A DNA stretch of 64,000 nt from Actinomadura kijaniata NBRC 14229 (GCF_001552175.1 NZ_BCQR01000011.1:37542-101541); one strand, 5' to 3'. Numbered from the stretch's first letter, positions 54,823 to 62,920 are shown. Made by a program: numbers and translations. Notes: generated by a model not told the origin, from the letters alone.

Positions 54823-57297
54823 GTGTCAAGGAACGAGCACGAGGGACGTTCCCTGGAAGAACGTCTGGCCTCGCTGGACAAGATGAACAGCGAGACCTCC
54901 GGCCCGTCCGCGACTCCCGCGGAGGAACGGCCCCCCGCGCCGGCCGAACCCCAGGACAACCCCTGGCTGGCCGCGCCCCCGCCCGCCCCGCCCCAGGAGT
55001 TCGGCGCCCCACCGCCGCCCGCCCCGGACGGCTGGTCCGCCCCGCCGCCCCCGCAGGACTTCGACCAGCCGCCGCCCCCCTTCCAGCCCGGCGACGTCCC
55101 GCCCCCGCCGCCGTACAGCTCCGCGCCTCCGCCGTTCGAACTGCCCCAGCAGCCCTACAACGGCGGCGCCCCGATGCAGCCGCCGTTCGAGTCGCCCTAC
55201 CCGCAGGGCTTCCCGCCGCAGCAGTTCCCGCCGTTCGAGGGCAACCAGGCCCAACCCCCGATCGACCCGGCCAACGGCCACCCCCCGCAGGGGAGCAACC
55301 CGTTCCCACCCGCACCTCCGCAGGAGGGCATGCCCTTCACACCCGCGCAGCCGCCGTACGCTGCCGCCGGTGGCCAGCCCCAGGAGGGTTCACCCTTCCC
55401 GCCGGGCCAGCAGCCGTTCGACCCCTCTGGCGCACCGCAGCAGGAGAGCGCCGCGTTCCCGCCCGCGCCGCAGCAGGAGGACGTGCCGTTCGCGCCTGCT
55501 CCGCCGCCGTTCGACAACGCCGGTGGCTCGCCCCAGGAGGGTGCGCCGTTCCCACCCGCACCTCCGCAGGAGGGTGCGCCCTTCGCGCCCGCGCAGCCGC
55601 CGTTCGATGCCGCCAGCGGCCAGCCGCAGGAAGGCGCGCCGTTTGCGCCTGCCCAGCCGCCGTTCGCCGTCGGCGGCCAGCCGCCGTTCGACCCGGCAGG
55701 CGCCCAGCAGCAGGAGAACGCCGCGTTCCCGCCCGCGCCGCAGCAGGAGGACGTGCCGTTCGCGCCTGCTCCGCCGCCGTTCGACAACGCCGGTGGCCAG
55801 CCCCAGGAGGGTGCGCCGTTCCCATCCGCGCCCCCGCAGGAAGGCGCGCCCTTCTCGTCCGCTCCGCCGTTCGATCCGGCTGGCGGTCAGCCGCAGGAGA
55901 ACGCCGCCTTCCCGCCCGCGCCCCCGCAGCAGGGTGTGCCTTTCGCGCCTGGCCAGCAGCCGTTCGACCCGTCTGGCGCACCGCAGCAGGAGAACGCCGC
56001 GTTCCCGCCCGCGCCTCCGCAGGAGAGTGCGCCGTTCGCGCCCGCCCCGCCGCCGTTCGACAACGCCGGTGGCCCGCCCCAGGAGAACGCGCCGTTCCCA
56101 CCCGCCGCTGACCACCAGCAGCCCCCGTTCGCAGGCGGCGACCAGACCCAGCACGACGCGCAGCCGCAGCCGCCCGCCGACCAGCCCCCGTTCCTCGGTT
56201 ACGGCCCGGCGACGCAGCAGCCGCACGGCTACGCACCCCCTCAGGGCTACGGCCCCCAGCCCGGCTACCCGCAACCGGGATACGGACAGCCCGGCTACCC
56301 GCAGCCGGGCCCCGGCGGCTACCCGCAGCCCCCCACCCCTCAGCACCCCGAAGCCCCGCCCCAGACCGCCGAGAGCCTCAGCTCCGAGAACCTCCTCGGC
56401 GAACGCCGCATCGCGCCCTCCTCCGGCTGGCGCAAGGCCGTCTACAAGGCCACCGGCGGCAACATCCACCCCGGCGAGTCCCAGGCCGAACTGCGCCGCA
56501 AGGACCTCATCGAACGCGCCCGCCGACCCGTCGCCGGCGGCCACCACCGCGTCGCCGTCATGTCCCTCAAGGGCGGCGTCGGCAAGACGACCACCACCAC
56601 CGGCCTCGGCTCCATGCTGGCCTCCCTGCGCGGCGACCGCGTCATCGCCGTGGACGCCAACCCCGACCGCGGCACCCTCTCCGACAAGGTCCGCCTGGAG
56701 ACCGCCGCCACCGTCCGCGACCTGCTCAACAACCCCGAGCGGACCCGCCGCTACGCCGACATCCGCGGCTTCACCTCACAGAACGACGCCCGCCTGGAGA
56801 TCCTCGCCTCCGACCGCGACCCCGCCGTCAGCGAGGCCTTCAGCGCCGAGGACTACACCGCCGTCGCCGAGATCCTCGAACAGCACTACTCCATCTGCAT
56901 CACCGACTGCGGCACCGGCCTGCTCCACTCCGCCATGTCCGGCGTCCTCGCCCTCGCCGACCAGCTCGTCCTCGTCAGCTCCCCGTCCGTCGACGGCGCA
57001 CGCTCCGCCAGCGCCACCCTCGACTGGCTGGAGGCCCACGACCACGGCCACCTGGTCCGCAACGGCGTCGTCGTCCTGTCCATGGTCCGCCAACGCACCC
57101 GCAGCCAGGTCGACCTGGACAAACTCCAGGCCCACTTCGAGAGCCGCTGCCGCGCCGTCGTCCGCATCCCCTACGACGACCACCTCGAAGAAGGCGCCGA
57201 AGTCGACCTCGAACAGCTCGCCTCCCCCACCCGCGAGGCATACCTGACCCTCGCCGCCTACGTCGGCGACGGCTTCGCCTACCAGCGCCCCCAGTAG
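54823..57297 (+). CDS. Pro-rich MinD/ParA-type ATPase (EspI-like)
   Basis: 824 residues from the GTG at 54823, which has GGGGAG 6 nt upstream; an ATG at 54778 lacks one. Residues about 30-520 are Pro-rich low complexity with tandem PPFDNAGG/PQEGAPFAPA units; the ATPase domain (about 575-815) has VAVMSLKGGVGKTTTTTGLG (deviant Walker A), VIAVDANPDRGTL and ICITDCGTGLLHSAMSGVL. Architecture matches the EspI/SCO5717 type linked to ESX type VII secretion, but no ESX gene is here. A polar-localisation or partitioning role is also possible. Confidence 0.88.
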   Translation: MSRNEHEGRSLEERLASLDKMNSETSGPSATPAEERPPAPAEPQDNPWLAAPPPAPPQEFGAPPPPAPDGWSAPPPPQDFDQPPPPFQPGDVPPPPPYSSAPPPFELPQQPYNGGAPMQPPFESPYPQGFPPQQFPPFEGNQAQPPIDPANGHPPQGSNPFPPAPPQEGMPFTPAQPPYAAAGGQPQEGSPFPPGQQPFDPSGAPQQESAAFPPAPQQEDVPFAPAPPPFDNAGGSPQEGAPFPPAPPQEGAPFAPAQPPFDAASGQPQEGAPFAPAQPPFAVGGQPPFDPAGAQQQENAAFPPAPQQEDVPFAPAPPPFDNAGGQPQEGAPFPSAPPQEGAPFSSAPPFDPAGGQPQENAAFPPAPPQQGVPFAPGQQPFDPSGAPQQENAAFPPAPPQESAPFAPAPPPFDNAGGPPQENAPFPPAADHQQPPFAGGDQTQHDAQPQPPADQPPFLGYGPATQQPHGYAPPQGYGPQPGYPQPGYGQPGYPQPGPGGYPQPPTPQHPEAPPQTAESLSSENLLGERRIAPSSGWRKAVYKATGGNIHPGESQAELRRKDLIERARRPVAGGHHRVAVMSLKGGVGKTTTTTGLGSMLASLRGDRVIAVDANPDRGTLSDKVRLETAATVRDLLNNPERTRRYADIRGFTSQNDARLEILASDRDPAVSEAFSAEDYTAVAEILEQHYSICITDCGTGLLHSAMSGVLALADQLVLVSSPSVDGARSASATLDWLEAHDHGHLVRNGVVVLSMVRQRTRSQVDLDKLQAHFESRCRAVVRIPYDDHLEEGAEVDLEQLASPTREAYLTLAAYVGDGFAYQRPQ
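55430..56110 (+). repeat. Higher-order coding tandem repeat in the Pro-rich region
   Basis: CCGCGTTCCC followed by GCCCGCG starts at 55451, 55721 and 55997, spacings 270 and 276 bp, both multiples of three. Between 55451 and 55721 about 80 bp are nearly identical, including GACGTGCCGTTCGCGCCTGC. Inside, shorter units of about 60-75 bp (20-25 residues) repeat with variation. In-frame expansion or contraction by recombination is expected. Confidence 0.85.
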
Positions 57298-57305
57298 TGA
57301 CACCA

Positions 57306-57338
57306 CGGCCGGTCCCGTTCGCCCGACGGGACCGGCCG
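57306..57338 (+). terminator. Terminator after the MinD-like gene
   Basis: CGGCCGGTCCCGT (57306-57318) pairs perfectly with 57326-57338, loop of 7 nt, 8 bp after the stop. Confidence 0.88.
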
Positions 57339-57355
57339 CACTACATTCACTCCCC

Positions 57356-57757
57356 GTGAAGAACGTCTACACGGGCAAGGCGGGACCGGACGCCGCGGCC
57401 GACCACGGCTGGCTCCTCGGACACTTCAAACCCGAGGACGACCTCCGCCACAGCACCGAGGTCGAGATCAAATGGGGCGTCCACCGCAGGGGCGACCGCC
57501 GCGCCGAGTGGACCACCGACGACAAGCGCACCGCCCTGCTCGTCCTCATCAGCGGCCGGTTCGTCCTGGAGTTCCCCGACGGCGACGTGGAACTCGCCGA
57601 ACAGGGCGACTACGTCCTCTGGCACCAGGTCGACCACTCCTGGCGCGCCGAGGAGGAGTCCACGGTGATGACCGTCCGCTGGCCCTCCGTCCCCGGCCAC
57701 AAGATCGTCACTGCGGACGGACGAGAGCCTGCGCCACGATCACCCGATCCCCGTTGA
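57356..57757 (+). CDS. Cupin-fold small protein
   Basis: 133 residues. A single beta-barrel domain: EVEIKWGVHRRGDRRAEW, TALLVLISGRFVLEFPDGDVELAEQGDYVLWHQVDHSWRAEEESTVMTVRWP shows the cupin pattern G-x-F-x-x-x-P-DG then G-D-Y-x-x-W-x-x-x-x-HSW. Function unknown. GTG start, 8 nt after a TACATT -10 (57342-57347): leaderless. Its last 50 bp overlap a small gene on the other strand. Confidence 0.82.
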   Translation: MKNVYTGKAGPDAAADHGWLLGHFKPEDDLRHSTEVEIKWGVHRRGDRRAEWTTDDKRTALLVLISGRFVLEFPDGDVELAEQGDYVLWHQVDHSWRAEEESTVMTVRWPSVPGHKIVTADGREPAPRSPDPR

Positions 57758-57884
57758 AGGTGACCGAGGGCGACCCGTGCAGCTCGTACCCCAGATCCAG
57801 CATCTCGCTGACCCGCCAGCAGAACGTCGCGTCGTCCGGCCCGGTCAGCACCCGGTACCGCGGCAGCTTCTCCTCATGATCCAT
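57708..57884 (-). CDS. DUF1737 domain protein (58 aa)
   Basis: 58 residues, read directly from the complement. Sequence YRVLTGPDDATFCWRV followed by SEMLDLGYELHGSPSVTFNG and a final VIVAQALVRPQ matches DUF1737 (YxVLTGpDD...GYxLhGgPs). Function unknown. Its 3' end overlaps the cupin gene by 50 bp; its start lies 56 bp from tRNA-Ser. No ribosome binding site is obvious. Confidence 0.8.
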   Translation of the reverse strand: MDHEEKLPRYRVLTGPDDATFCWRVSEMLDLGYELHGSPSVTFNGDRVIVAQALVRPQ

Positions 57885-57904
57885 ACCCGGACCCTAACGA
57901 AAAC

Positions 57905-57932
57905 GGCCCCTCCCGACAGAACGGAAGGAGCC
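57905..57932 (-). terminator. Terminator of tRNA-Ser
   Basis: On the minus strand GGCTCCTTCCG pairs with CGGGAGGGGCC (11 bp, G-U pairs included) and is followed by GTTTTCG, 8 bp beyond the tRNA 3' end. Confidence 0.8.
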
Positions 57933-57940
57933 GCGAGAAG

Positions 57941-58030
57941 CGGAGGCTGTGGGATTCGAACCCACGGAGCCGGGGCTACCGACTCTCTGGTTTTCAAGAC
58001 CAGCGCACTCGTCCACTATGCGAAGCCTCC
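57941..58030 (-). tRNA. tRNA-Ser(UGA)
   Basis: 90-nt cloverleaf with a long variable arm. Acceptor arms GGAGGCT (complement of 58024-58030) and AGCCTCC (57942-57948) pair; the anticodon stem-loop is CTGGT-CTTGAAA-ACCAG with anticodon TGA; the T-arm contains GGGTTCGAATCCC. The long extra arm and the TGA anticodon identify Ser. Discriminator G at 57941; CCA is not encoded. Confidence 0.95.
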
Positions 58031-58192
58031 AACGAGCACGTCCACGATAGCGGGTCACGGCCGCGAAGTTCACCGGCGTTGACGCGGGCCCGCCGACAAC
58101 GTGATCGCAGGCGGCGCCCGGGTGGACCGGCCCGGAGAGCGCGTGTCTATTTGGCATGAAGAGGGGGGATTTGGTCCGCTACTCTGACCCGC

Positions 58193-58366
58193 ATGTCGCA
58201 GATTCCGAATGACCCGGCCGGGACCACGCAGCAGTTCGAGAACTTCGCCCGGCAGACTCCGCAGCAGCCCGTGAAGACCTCCGGGGTCAACATGGGGCTG
58301 GTGATCGGTGTCGTCGCCGTCGTGGCCGTGGTCGCCATCGCGGCGATCGCCTTCATGATGGTCTGA
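58193..58366 (+). CDS. Small single-pass membrane protein (57 aa)
   Basis: 57 residues, read directly from the sequence: a polar Gln/Pro-rich N-terminus (MSQIPNDPAGTTQQFENFAR...) followed by one hydrophobic segment (about 35-57, GLVIGVVAVVAVVAIAAIAF). Tail-anchored topology. A TACTCT -10 (58180-58185) ends 7 nt before the ATG: leaderless. High GC3 supports coding. Function unknown. Next 230 bp to the XRE gene hold no gene I can support. Confidence 0.7.
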   Translation: MSQIPNDPAGTTQQFENFARQTPQQPVKTSGVNMGLVIGVVAVVAVVAIAAIAFMMV

Positions 58367-58597
58367 CCTCCGGCGCGGTCCCGCTCTGACCCGCAACGTT
58401 CTCTCTGAATAGCCTCTCACCTGCGGAAACGTCGTTAAGCAAGGTGGGCGGCGTTGGGCCTTGTTGGAAGGGCACGTGTGTTTGATGAGCCTTCGCCTCA
58501 CGCTGCCCGACTGGCATGACGACGCCTCGCCGAGGAGGTGGCTCGGCGTGAGGATGAAGTCCGACGGCCTGGCGGTACTGACGGGTGCCAAGCGTCG

Positions 58598-59947
58598 TTA
58601 GAGTCCGATCAGCGCTGTGTGAATGTGGTCGTCCAGATCCCCCACGAATCCTTCGCTCCTCCAGGGGCGGAGTTCCAGGCGGGCTTGGCGGAGCCGCTGC
58701 GCGGGCACGCGGGCGCGGGTCGCGGCGACCAGATCGACGCATTCGTGAAGCTGCTCCGCTGAGGTCTCGGCCGCGCCTGCCCCCTGCGTGTGGAGGCGAG
58801 CCAGGGCGCGGTCGGCCAGCACGATGGACCGCTGCACGGATTCACGGGTGCGCGTCAGCGTCCCAGCGGCCTGCGTGAGCTGCTGCTCGGCCGCCTCAGC
58901 GGCACCGAGGAAGATTCCACAGACGCCCTCGAACCCACGCAGCCGCCCGGCCGAGAACGCGCCCGGCATCGGGTCGCCGCCGATATCTCCTTCCAGGTCG
59001 TGCCACGCCAGGTGCAGCGCTGCCTGTGCGTGGCGCTGCCGCGCGGCGCGGGCGGCCATCTCTGCCTGTAGGGCATGCGCGCGGGCACGCATCAGTGCGC
59101 TCGGCCCGCGCCGGGCATCCTGCGCGGCGGCGTCGGCGATGCGCCGGGCTCGGGTGATGTCGCCGGTGCTGTAGTAGACGACCATCGTCTGGCTTGTGCG
59201 GATCAGCGCCCGCTGCGATGGCGCGGCCGGGTCGGCGGTGGCCACGGCATCGCTGTGAAGACGGAGGGCGGCGGCGTCGTCGCGGGTCTCAAATGCAATC
59301 CTCGCGGCGAGGGCGTAGGAGCGGCTGGCGACGTCGCGCAGCCGCGTACGGACGATGTCCGGCTGTGTGCCCTGGAGCAGATGGCGGCAGGAGTCCACGA
59401 TCGCGGCCTGTGCGAGATGCAGGCGAACGAACGGAACGCTGCCGATTTGGGCGTTCACGGCATTGTTGGCGTGGGCCAGCCCCTCCAGGACGGGGAGATC
59501 CACGCGAGTGGGGTCGGCGAGCGCCTCGGTCAGATCGTTCTGGAGCGCGCCGCCGAGGAACGCCAGCAGCGACATGCCGTGGCTGGTGATCGACGCGGCG
59601 ACCGTGGTGGTCAGCTCGTCCAGCCGCGTCGGTTCGACTCCTGCGGCGGCCAGGCCGTCGAGCAGCTCGGCCAGATCCGAGCTGGGCCCGAGCGCGACGG
59701 CACCGGTCGGGGTGCGAGCGTACGTGTAGGCGAGGAGTAGCTGGTACTGCTCGTCGGGCGTGCTCTTGCCGGATTCCCAACGGGCGACGGTGCGGCGGAT
59801 GCTGCCCGGCTGCGCGGCGGCGATGCGGGTGATGCGCAGGGCTCGCGCGGCGGTCTGGAGGTGGCCGACGAGATCGGACCATGACCAGCCGCGGGAGGTG
59901 CGTAGGCGTCGGAGCGTGCGTGCGCAGGCGGACGGCGGCCGGTCCAT
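58598..59947 (-). CDS. XRE-type regulator with TPR-like C-terminal domain
   Basis: 449 residues. A helix-turn-helix covers about 8-75 (LRRLRTSRGWSWSDLVGHLQ, SIRRTVARWESGKSTPDEQYQLLLAYTYAR), followed by about 330 residues of Ala-rich helices with TPR-like spacing (ALAARIAFETRDDAAALRLHSDAVA, ARAHALQAEMAARAARQRHAQAALHLAWHD). This is the actinomycete family of XRE/TPR regulators. Codon use is less GC-biased than in the rest of the window. It is followed on its 5' side by the SLOG gene on the same strand (24 bp upstream). Confidence 0.85.
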   Translation of the reverse strand: MDRPPSACARTLRRLRTSRGWSWSDLVGHLQTAARALRITRIAAAQPGSIRRTVARWESGKSTPDEQYQLLLAYTYARTPTGAVALGPSSDLAELLDGLAAAGVEPTRLDELTTTVAASITSHGMSLLAFLGGALQNDLTEALADPTRVDLPVLEGLAHANNAVNAQIGSVPFVRLHLAQAAIVDSCRHLLQGTQPDIVRTRLRDVASRSYALAARIAFETRDDAAALRLHSDAVATADPAAPSQRALIRTSQTMVVYYSTGDITRARRIADAAAQDARRGPSALMRARAHALQAEMAARAARQRHAQAALHLAWHDLEGDIGGDPMPGAFSAGRLRGFEGVCGIFLGAAEAAEQQLTQAAGTLTRTRESVQRSIVLADRALARLHTQGAGAAETSAEQLHECVDLVAATRARVPAQRLRQARLELRPWRSEGFVGDLDDHIHTALIGL

Positions 59948-59971
59948 ACTCGCAGTACACCATTGGTCACT

Positions 59972-60427
59972 CTAGATCGGCACTATGAGCCGTGGTTTTC
60001 CCTGCTCTGCTCCGTAGCCGAGGGTGTAGTGCGTGCCGCTGGTGGTGGTTCCGGCGCGCGGGAAGCCGATGACGAACTGGCTGCGATCGACCATCCAGCG
60101 GTTACGGGCGTGGTAGCCCGGCGTACGGGTTTCCCCGCCGAGCTCGACCAGTTCGACGCGGCCGGTGTCCTGCGTGGTGGCGATGGCACGGCGGGCGTCA
60201 GCGGGCTGGTCGCCGAGCTTGGCCGGGACCGCGATGGTCAGCTTCACCGTGGTCTCTCCGGCCAGCCACAGCAGCGCGAGCGAGTCGATGCCGGTTGCGC
60301 CACCGAGGTAGAAGCGCGTGCCCGGTGTGGCGAACGGGCGTACGTACTCCTCGAAGATGGCGCGGTACTCGGCGAGGGGGCGGTGTCCTGTGGATCGGGT
60401 GCCGGTGATCGTCACGGTCGTCGGCAT
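59972..60427 (-). CDS. SLOG-fold (YspA/DprA-like) nucleotide-binding protein
   Basis: 151 residues from ATG 60427, which has AAAGGG 6 nt upstream. VTITGTRSTG, FYLGGATGIDSLALLWLAG, RNRWMVDRSQFVIGFPRAGTTTSGTHYTLGYGAEQGKPRLIVP outline a Rossmannoid SLOG domain with its G-x-x-x-GID-type phosphate loop. SLOG proteins bind nucleotide-derived ligands and often act in signalling or defence. Co-directional with the XRE gene and upstream of it. Ligand unknown. Confidence 0.75.
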   Translation of the reverse strand: MPTTVTITGTRSTGHRPLAEYRAIFEEYVRPFATPGTRFYLGGATGIDSLALLWLAGETTVKLTIAVPAKLGDQPADARRAIATTQDTGRVELVELGGETRTPGYHARNRWMVDRSQFVIGFPRAGTTTSGTHYTLGYGAEQGKPRLIVPI

Positions 60428-60494
60428 CGCGGCCCTTTCGATGTCACCAGATGTCATCTCCCGACCGATCATGATCATCGCTGTACTCGATGGC

Positions 60495-60878
60495 ATGAGC
60501 GAGCAGGGACTCCACCAGCCTGCCACCCGCAAGGAGCGGGGGCTGTCGGCGGCGCCACAGCATGACTCGTTGGTCGTCGGTAACCCGATCTCACAGGTGC
60601 TCAACGAGGAAGTCCGGAGTGGGCAGGGTAGCTACGAGATCGGACAGTGGGGGGTCGGCGGCCTCGCCGACGACGAGCGGTGCCGCGTCATAGCCCGTCT
60701 GCTCGACCGGAACCATCCGGCGTGGACGGTCTGGTGGGGCCCGAAGACCCGCCGTTACTGGGCTCTGCCCGCGCGGGGCCTGACCGCTCCGGTCCTGGAG
60801 CGTGCCCGCCCGGAGGACCTGGAGGCCGCGATGCGCGAGGCCGAGACCTGGTACAGCGTTGAAGGGATGCACTCGTGA
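60495..60878 (+). CDS. Hypothetical protein of the XRE/SLOG cassette
   Basis: 127 residues, family not recognised. N-terminal half is polar; the C-terminal half has AIDRCRVIARLLDRNHPAW-like text (ERCRVIARLLDRNHPAW) and TVWWGPKTRRYWALPARG, then an acidic helix (RARPEDLEAAMREAETWY). Low GC3 compared with neighbours. Divergent from the SLOG gene (67 bp). Its stop overlaps the next start (GTGA). Confidence 0.7.
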   Translation: MSEQGLHQPATRKERGLSAAPQHDSLVVGNPISQVLNEEVRSGQGSYEIGQWGVGGLADDERCRVIARLLDRNHPAWTVWWGPKTRRYWALPARGLTAPVLERARPEDLEAAMREAETWYSVEGMHS

Positions 60879-61153
60879 GCGCGGCTGAGGCGTTCAAGAG
60901 GTCCGAGTGGGTTGCGTTGGAGCGTCTGTCGGAGGAGCTGGGTCGGGGTGGCACGCGGGTTGATCCCGGCGTGCTGGTCTCGTTGGCGGAGATCCGTGTG
61001 CACGGCCTCAGCATTGCCTGCCACCCTGTGCCTTGGAACGGGCCGCTGCACATCTGTGTGCCGGCCGACGGTCCCTGCAAGGAGATCGGTCCGGCCGATC
61101 GGCCCGCTGAGGTCGCTGCGGTGGTCCGGGGCATGGTCGCCCGCGCCGGGTAG
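60875..61153 (+). CDS. Hypothetical protein of the XRE/SLOG cassette
   Basis: 92 residues. Contains ERLSEELGRGGTRVDPGVL, HGLSIACHPVPWNGPLHICVP and AEVAAVVRGMVARAG; no recognised family and no membrane segment. It is coupled to the preceding ORF by a 4-bp overlap, so the two probably act together. Codon use also less GC-rich. Confidence 0.7.
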   Translation: MSAAEAFKRSEWVALERLSEELGRGGTRVDPGVLVSLAEIRVHGLSIACHPVPWNGPLHICVPADGPCKEIGPADRPAEVAAVVRGMVARAG

Positions 61154-61186
61154 ACCCTGTGGCTGGAGAACGAGGTCGTCGCGGGT

Positions 61187-61933
61187 CTAGCGGCCGGTGC
61201 TGGAGAAGTGCTGGTAGTCCTTGATGCCGCTCCAGTGGCCGCCCCATTCCCAGCCGATGGAGGCGAACGCCTTGACGACCCGGTCGCCGTCGTGGATCAC
61301 GCCGGGGTCGCGGCGCTGGCGGTTGCGGAACTTCACGCAGTCCTTGTGGGCGACCTCTCCTGAGCTGGAGACGTAGGGGTTCTCGCAGGGGTTGATGTCG
61401 ACGGCCAGGCCGTAGGCGTGCTGGGACCAGCGGGTGCCGCCGGTGGAGTTGCGGCAGTTGAACGCCGAGGTGTTGTTGGCCTCGATCGAGTCGAAGTCGC
61501 TGCCTTTGTAGGCGTCGACCGGTTCCATGCGGCGGATCGGGTAGCGCATGTCGTAGAGCCTGCGGAAGACCTTGACCAGGTCGTCGGCGGCCTGGGCGTT
61601 GACGACGAGGCGGCCGTCGGGGTGGGGGCGCTCGTCCATGCCCCAGTAGGTCATCTGGATCATGCGGAGGCCGGACGGGGGGACGGGGCAGCCCTCGCGC
61701 CAGGAGTGCTTGAGGTCGGCGGCGGTCACCTTGGTGACGCGGGCCTCGAAGCGTTGGACGGCGGGTGTGGTCGTGGTGGTGGGCGGCGGCGTGGTCGTCG
61801 TGGTGGTCCGGGGCGGGGTGGCCGTGCCGGTGCCCTTGTCGTCGGAGCCCTGGCCGCATCCGGTCGTGACGGCGGTCGCCGCGGTGAACGCGGTCAGGAG
61901 CGCGGCGCCGTGTTTCAGCCCTCTACCTCGCAT
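61187..61933 (-). CDS. M15 family D,D-carboxypeptidase-like lipoprotein
   Basis: 248 residues. Lipobox TTGC at about residue 26 after a short signal, a Thr/Pro linker (about 35-58), then the M15_4 (VanY/D-Ala-D-Ala carboxypeptidase-like) domain with MIQMTYWGMD, VVNAQAADDLVKVFRRLYDMRYPIRRME, the zinc ligands in SQHAYGLAVDINP and the final DYQHFS. It should trim or remodel peptidoglycan stem peptides at the cell surface. Divergent from a small membrane protein gene. Confidence 0.9.
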   Translation of the reverse strand: MRGRGLKHGAALLTAFTAATAVTTGCGQGSDDKGTGTATPPRTTTTTTPPPTTTTTPAVQRFEARVTKVTAADLKHSWREGCPVPPSGLRMIQMTYWGMDERPHPDGRLVVNAQAADDLVKVFRRLYDMRYPIRRMEPVDAYKGSDFDSIEANNTSAFNCRNSTGGTRWSQHAYGLAVDINPCENPYVSSSGEVAHKDCVKFRNRQRRDPGVIHDGDRVVKAFASIGWEWGGHWSGIKDYQHFSSTGR

Positions 61934-62046
61934 AACAGCAGGATGGCACGGGTGGGGGCCTGCGTGTTGGACATGGATTCGCTACGGTGCGGTGGAGCGA
62001 CGTGTCCGGTGGAGGACCGTCCCGATGTCGATCACTGGGGGCCGGT

Positions 62047-62439
62047 ATGGCGGAGCCTCAGGAGCGGGATGTGCCCAGCCTGGAGGATGAGATCTTCTCC
62101 GTGGCGTCCCGGGTGGAGGAGGCCGCGGTGCGGCGGCCGCCGTTGCTGCGCTGGGAGCGGGTCCCGGAGTTGAAGCCGCGGACGTTCGGCGCGGGGCTGG
62201 CGGGGTTCGCGACCTTCCTGCTGGTGGACGCGGTGATGATGTGGGCGCCGTTGATGTCCAGCGATCGCGGGAGCCTGCTGCCGCAGATGGTGACGTTGCT
62301 GGTGCTGGCGTTCGGGCTGGGCGGGCTGCTGGCGTGGCAGGTCGGTGGGGGGTGGCGGCCGTTCGGGGTCGGGATGATGGCCGGGTGGCTGTTCCTGACC
62401 CTGATCTCGCTCGGGTTCCTGACGGGTGTGGGGTGGTGA
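62047..62439 (+). CDS. Small integral membrane protein, function unknown
   Basis: 130 residues. A cytoplasmic acidic N-terminus (MAEPQERDVPSLEDEIFSVA) followed by three hydrophobic helices (about 53-72, 82-100 and 106-128). No known family. The stop TGA (62437-62439) is immediately adjacent to the stop of the convergent MarR gene (62440-62442), with no intervening base. Confidence 0.78.
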   Translation: MAEPQERDVPSLEDEIFSVASRVEEAAVRRPPLLRWERVPELKPRTFGAGLAGFATFLLVDAVMMWAPLMSSDRGSLLPQMVTLLVLAFGLGGLLAWQVGGGWRPFGVGMMAGWLFLTLISLGFLTGVGW

Positions 62440-62898
62440 TCAGTCGGCGTTCAGCCGGTTGATCACGGCGGTGAACGCGCGGCCGATCGCCTCCAGGTCG
62501 CCGGGGTCGATCACGTCGATGAAGTACTCGCGGACGGTCTCGACGTGGTCGCGGGCGGCGCGGTCGAGGGCGGCGAAGCCCTCCTCGGTGAGGTGGGCGT
62601 AGACGCCGCGCTTGTCGCTGGGGCAGCCGCCGCGGAAGACCAGGCCCTTGCTCTCCAGGCGGGAGCAGGTGTGTGACAGGCGGCTGCGGGACTGGCTGGC
62701 GTTGGCGGCGAGTTCGGCCATGCGGAGTCGCCGCTCGGGCGCCTCGGAGAGGCGGACGAGGATCTCGTACTCCGGCAGGGACAGGCCGTGCTTGGATTTG
62801 AGGTCGCGGTCGAGCAGTTCGGTGAGCCGGATGTTACCGTCCACGAAGGCGCGCCAGTGGAGTTGCTGTGTGGCATCGAGCCAGCGCGGTTCGGTCAT
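62440..62898 (-). CDS. MarR family transcriptional regulator
   Basis: 152 residues. GLSLPEYEILVRLSEAP, LRMAELAANASQSRSRLSHTCSRLESKGLV (HTH) and the wing SDKRGVYAHLTEEGFAAL mark MarR. Divergent from the pirin gene, with two GTTGAAN2TTCAAC-type palindromes between. Probably represses pirin and itself until an electrophile or phenolic ligand is bound. ATG at 62898. Confidence 0.93.
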   Translation of the reverse strand: MTEPRWLDATQQLHWRAFVDGNIRLTELLDRDLKSKHGLSLPEYEILVRLSEAPERRLRMAELAANASQSRSRLSHTCSRLESKGLVFRGGCPSDKRGVYAHLTEEGFAALDRAARDHVETVREYFIDVIDPGDLEAIGRAFTAVINRLNAD

Positions 62899-62920
62899 GT
62901 CGCCCAGTATAGAGCCTTCT

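Noticed and set aside
55300..56110. Long opposite-strand and alternate-frame reading frames across the Pro-rich repeats
   Set aside because: They are by-products of extreme GC content and periodic codons; only the + frame ends in a recognisable MinD ATPase.
57941..61153. Prophage or integrative element inserted at tRNA-Ser
   Set aside because: No integrase, excisionase, phage or conjugation gene; the cassette lies on the 5' side of the tRNA and I found no duplicated tRNA 3' end.
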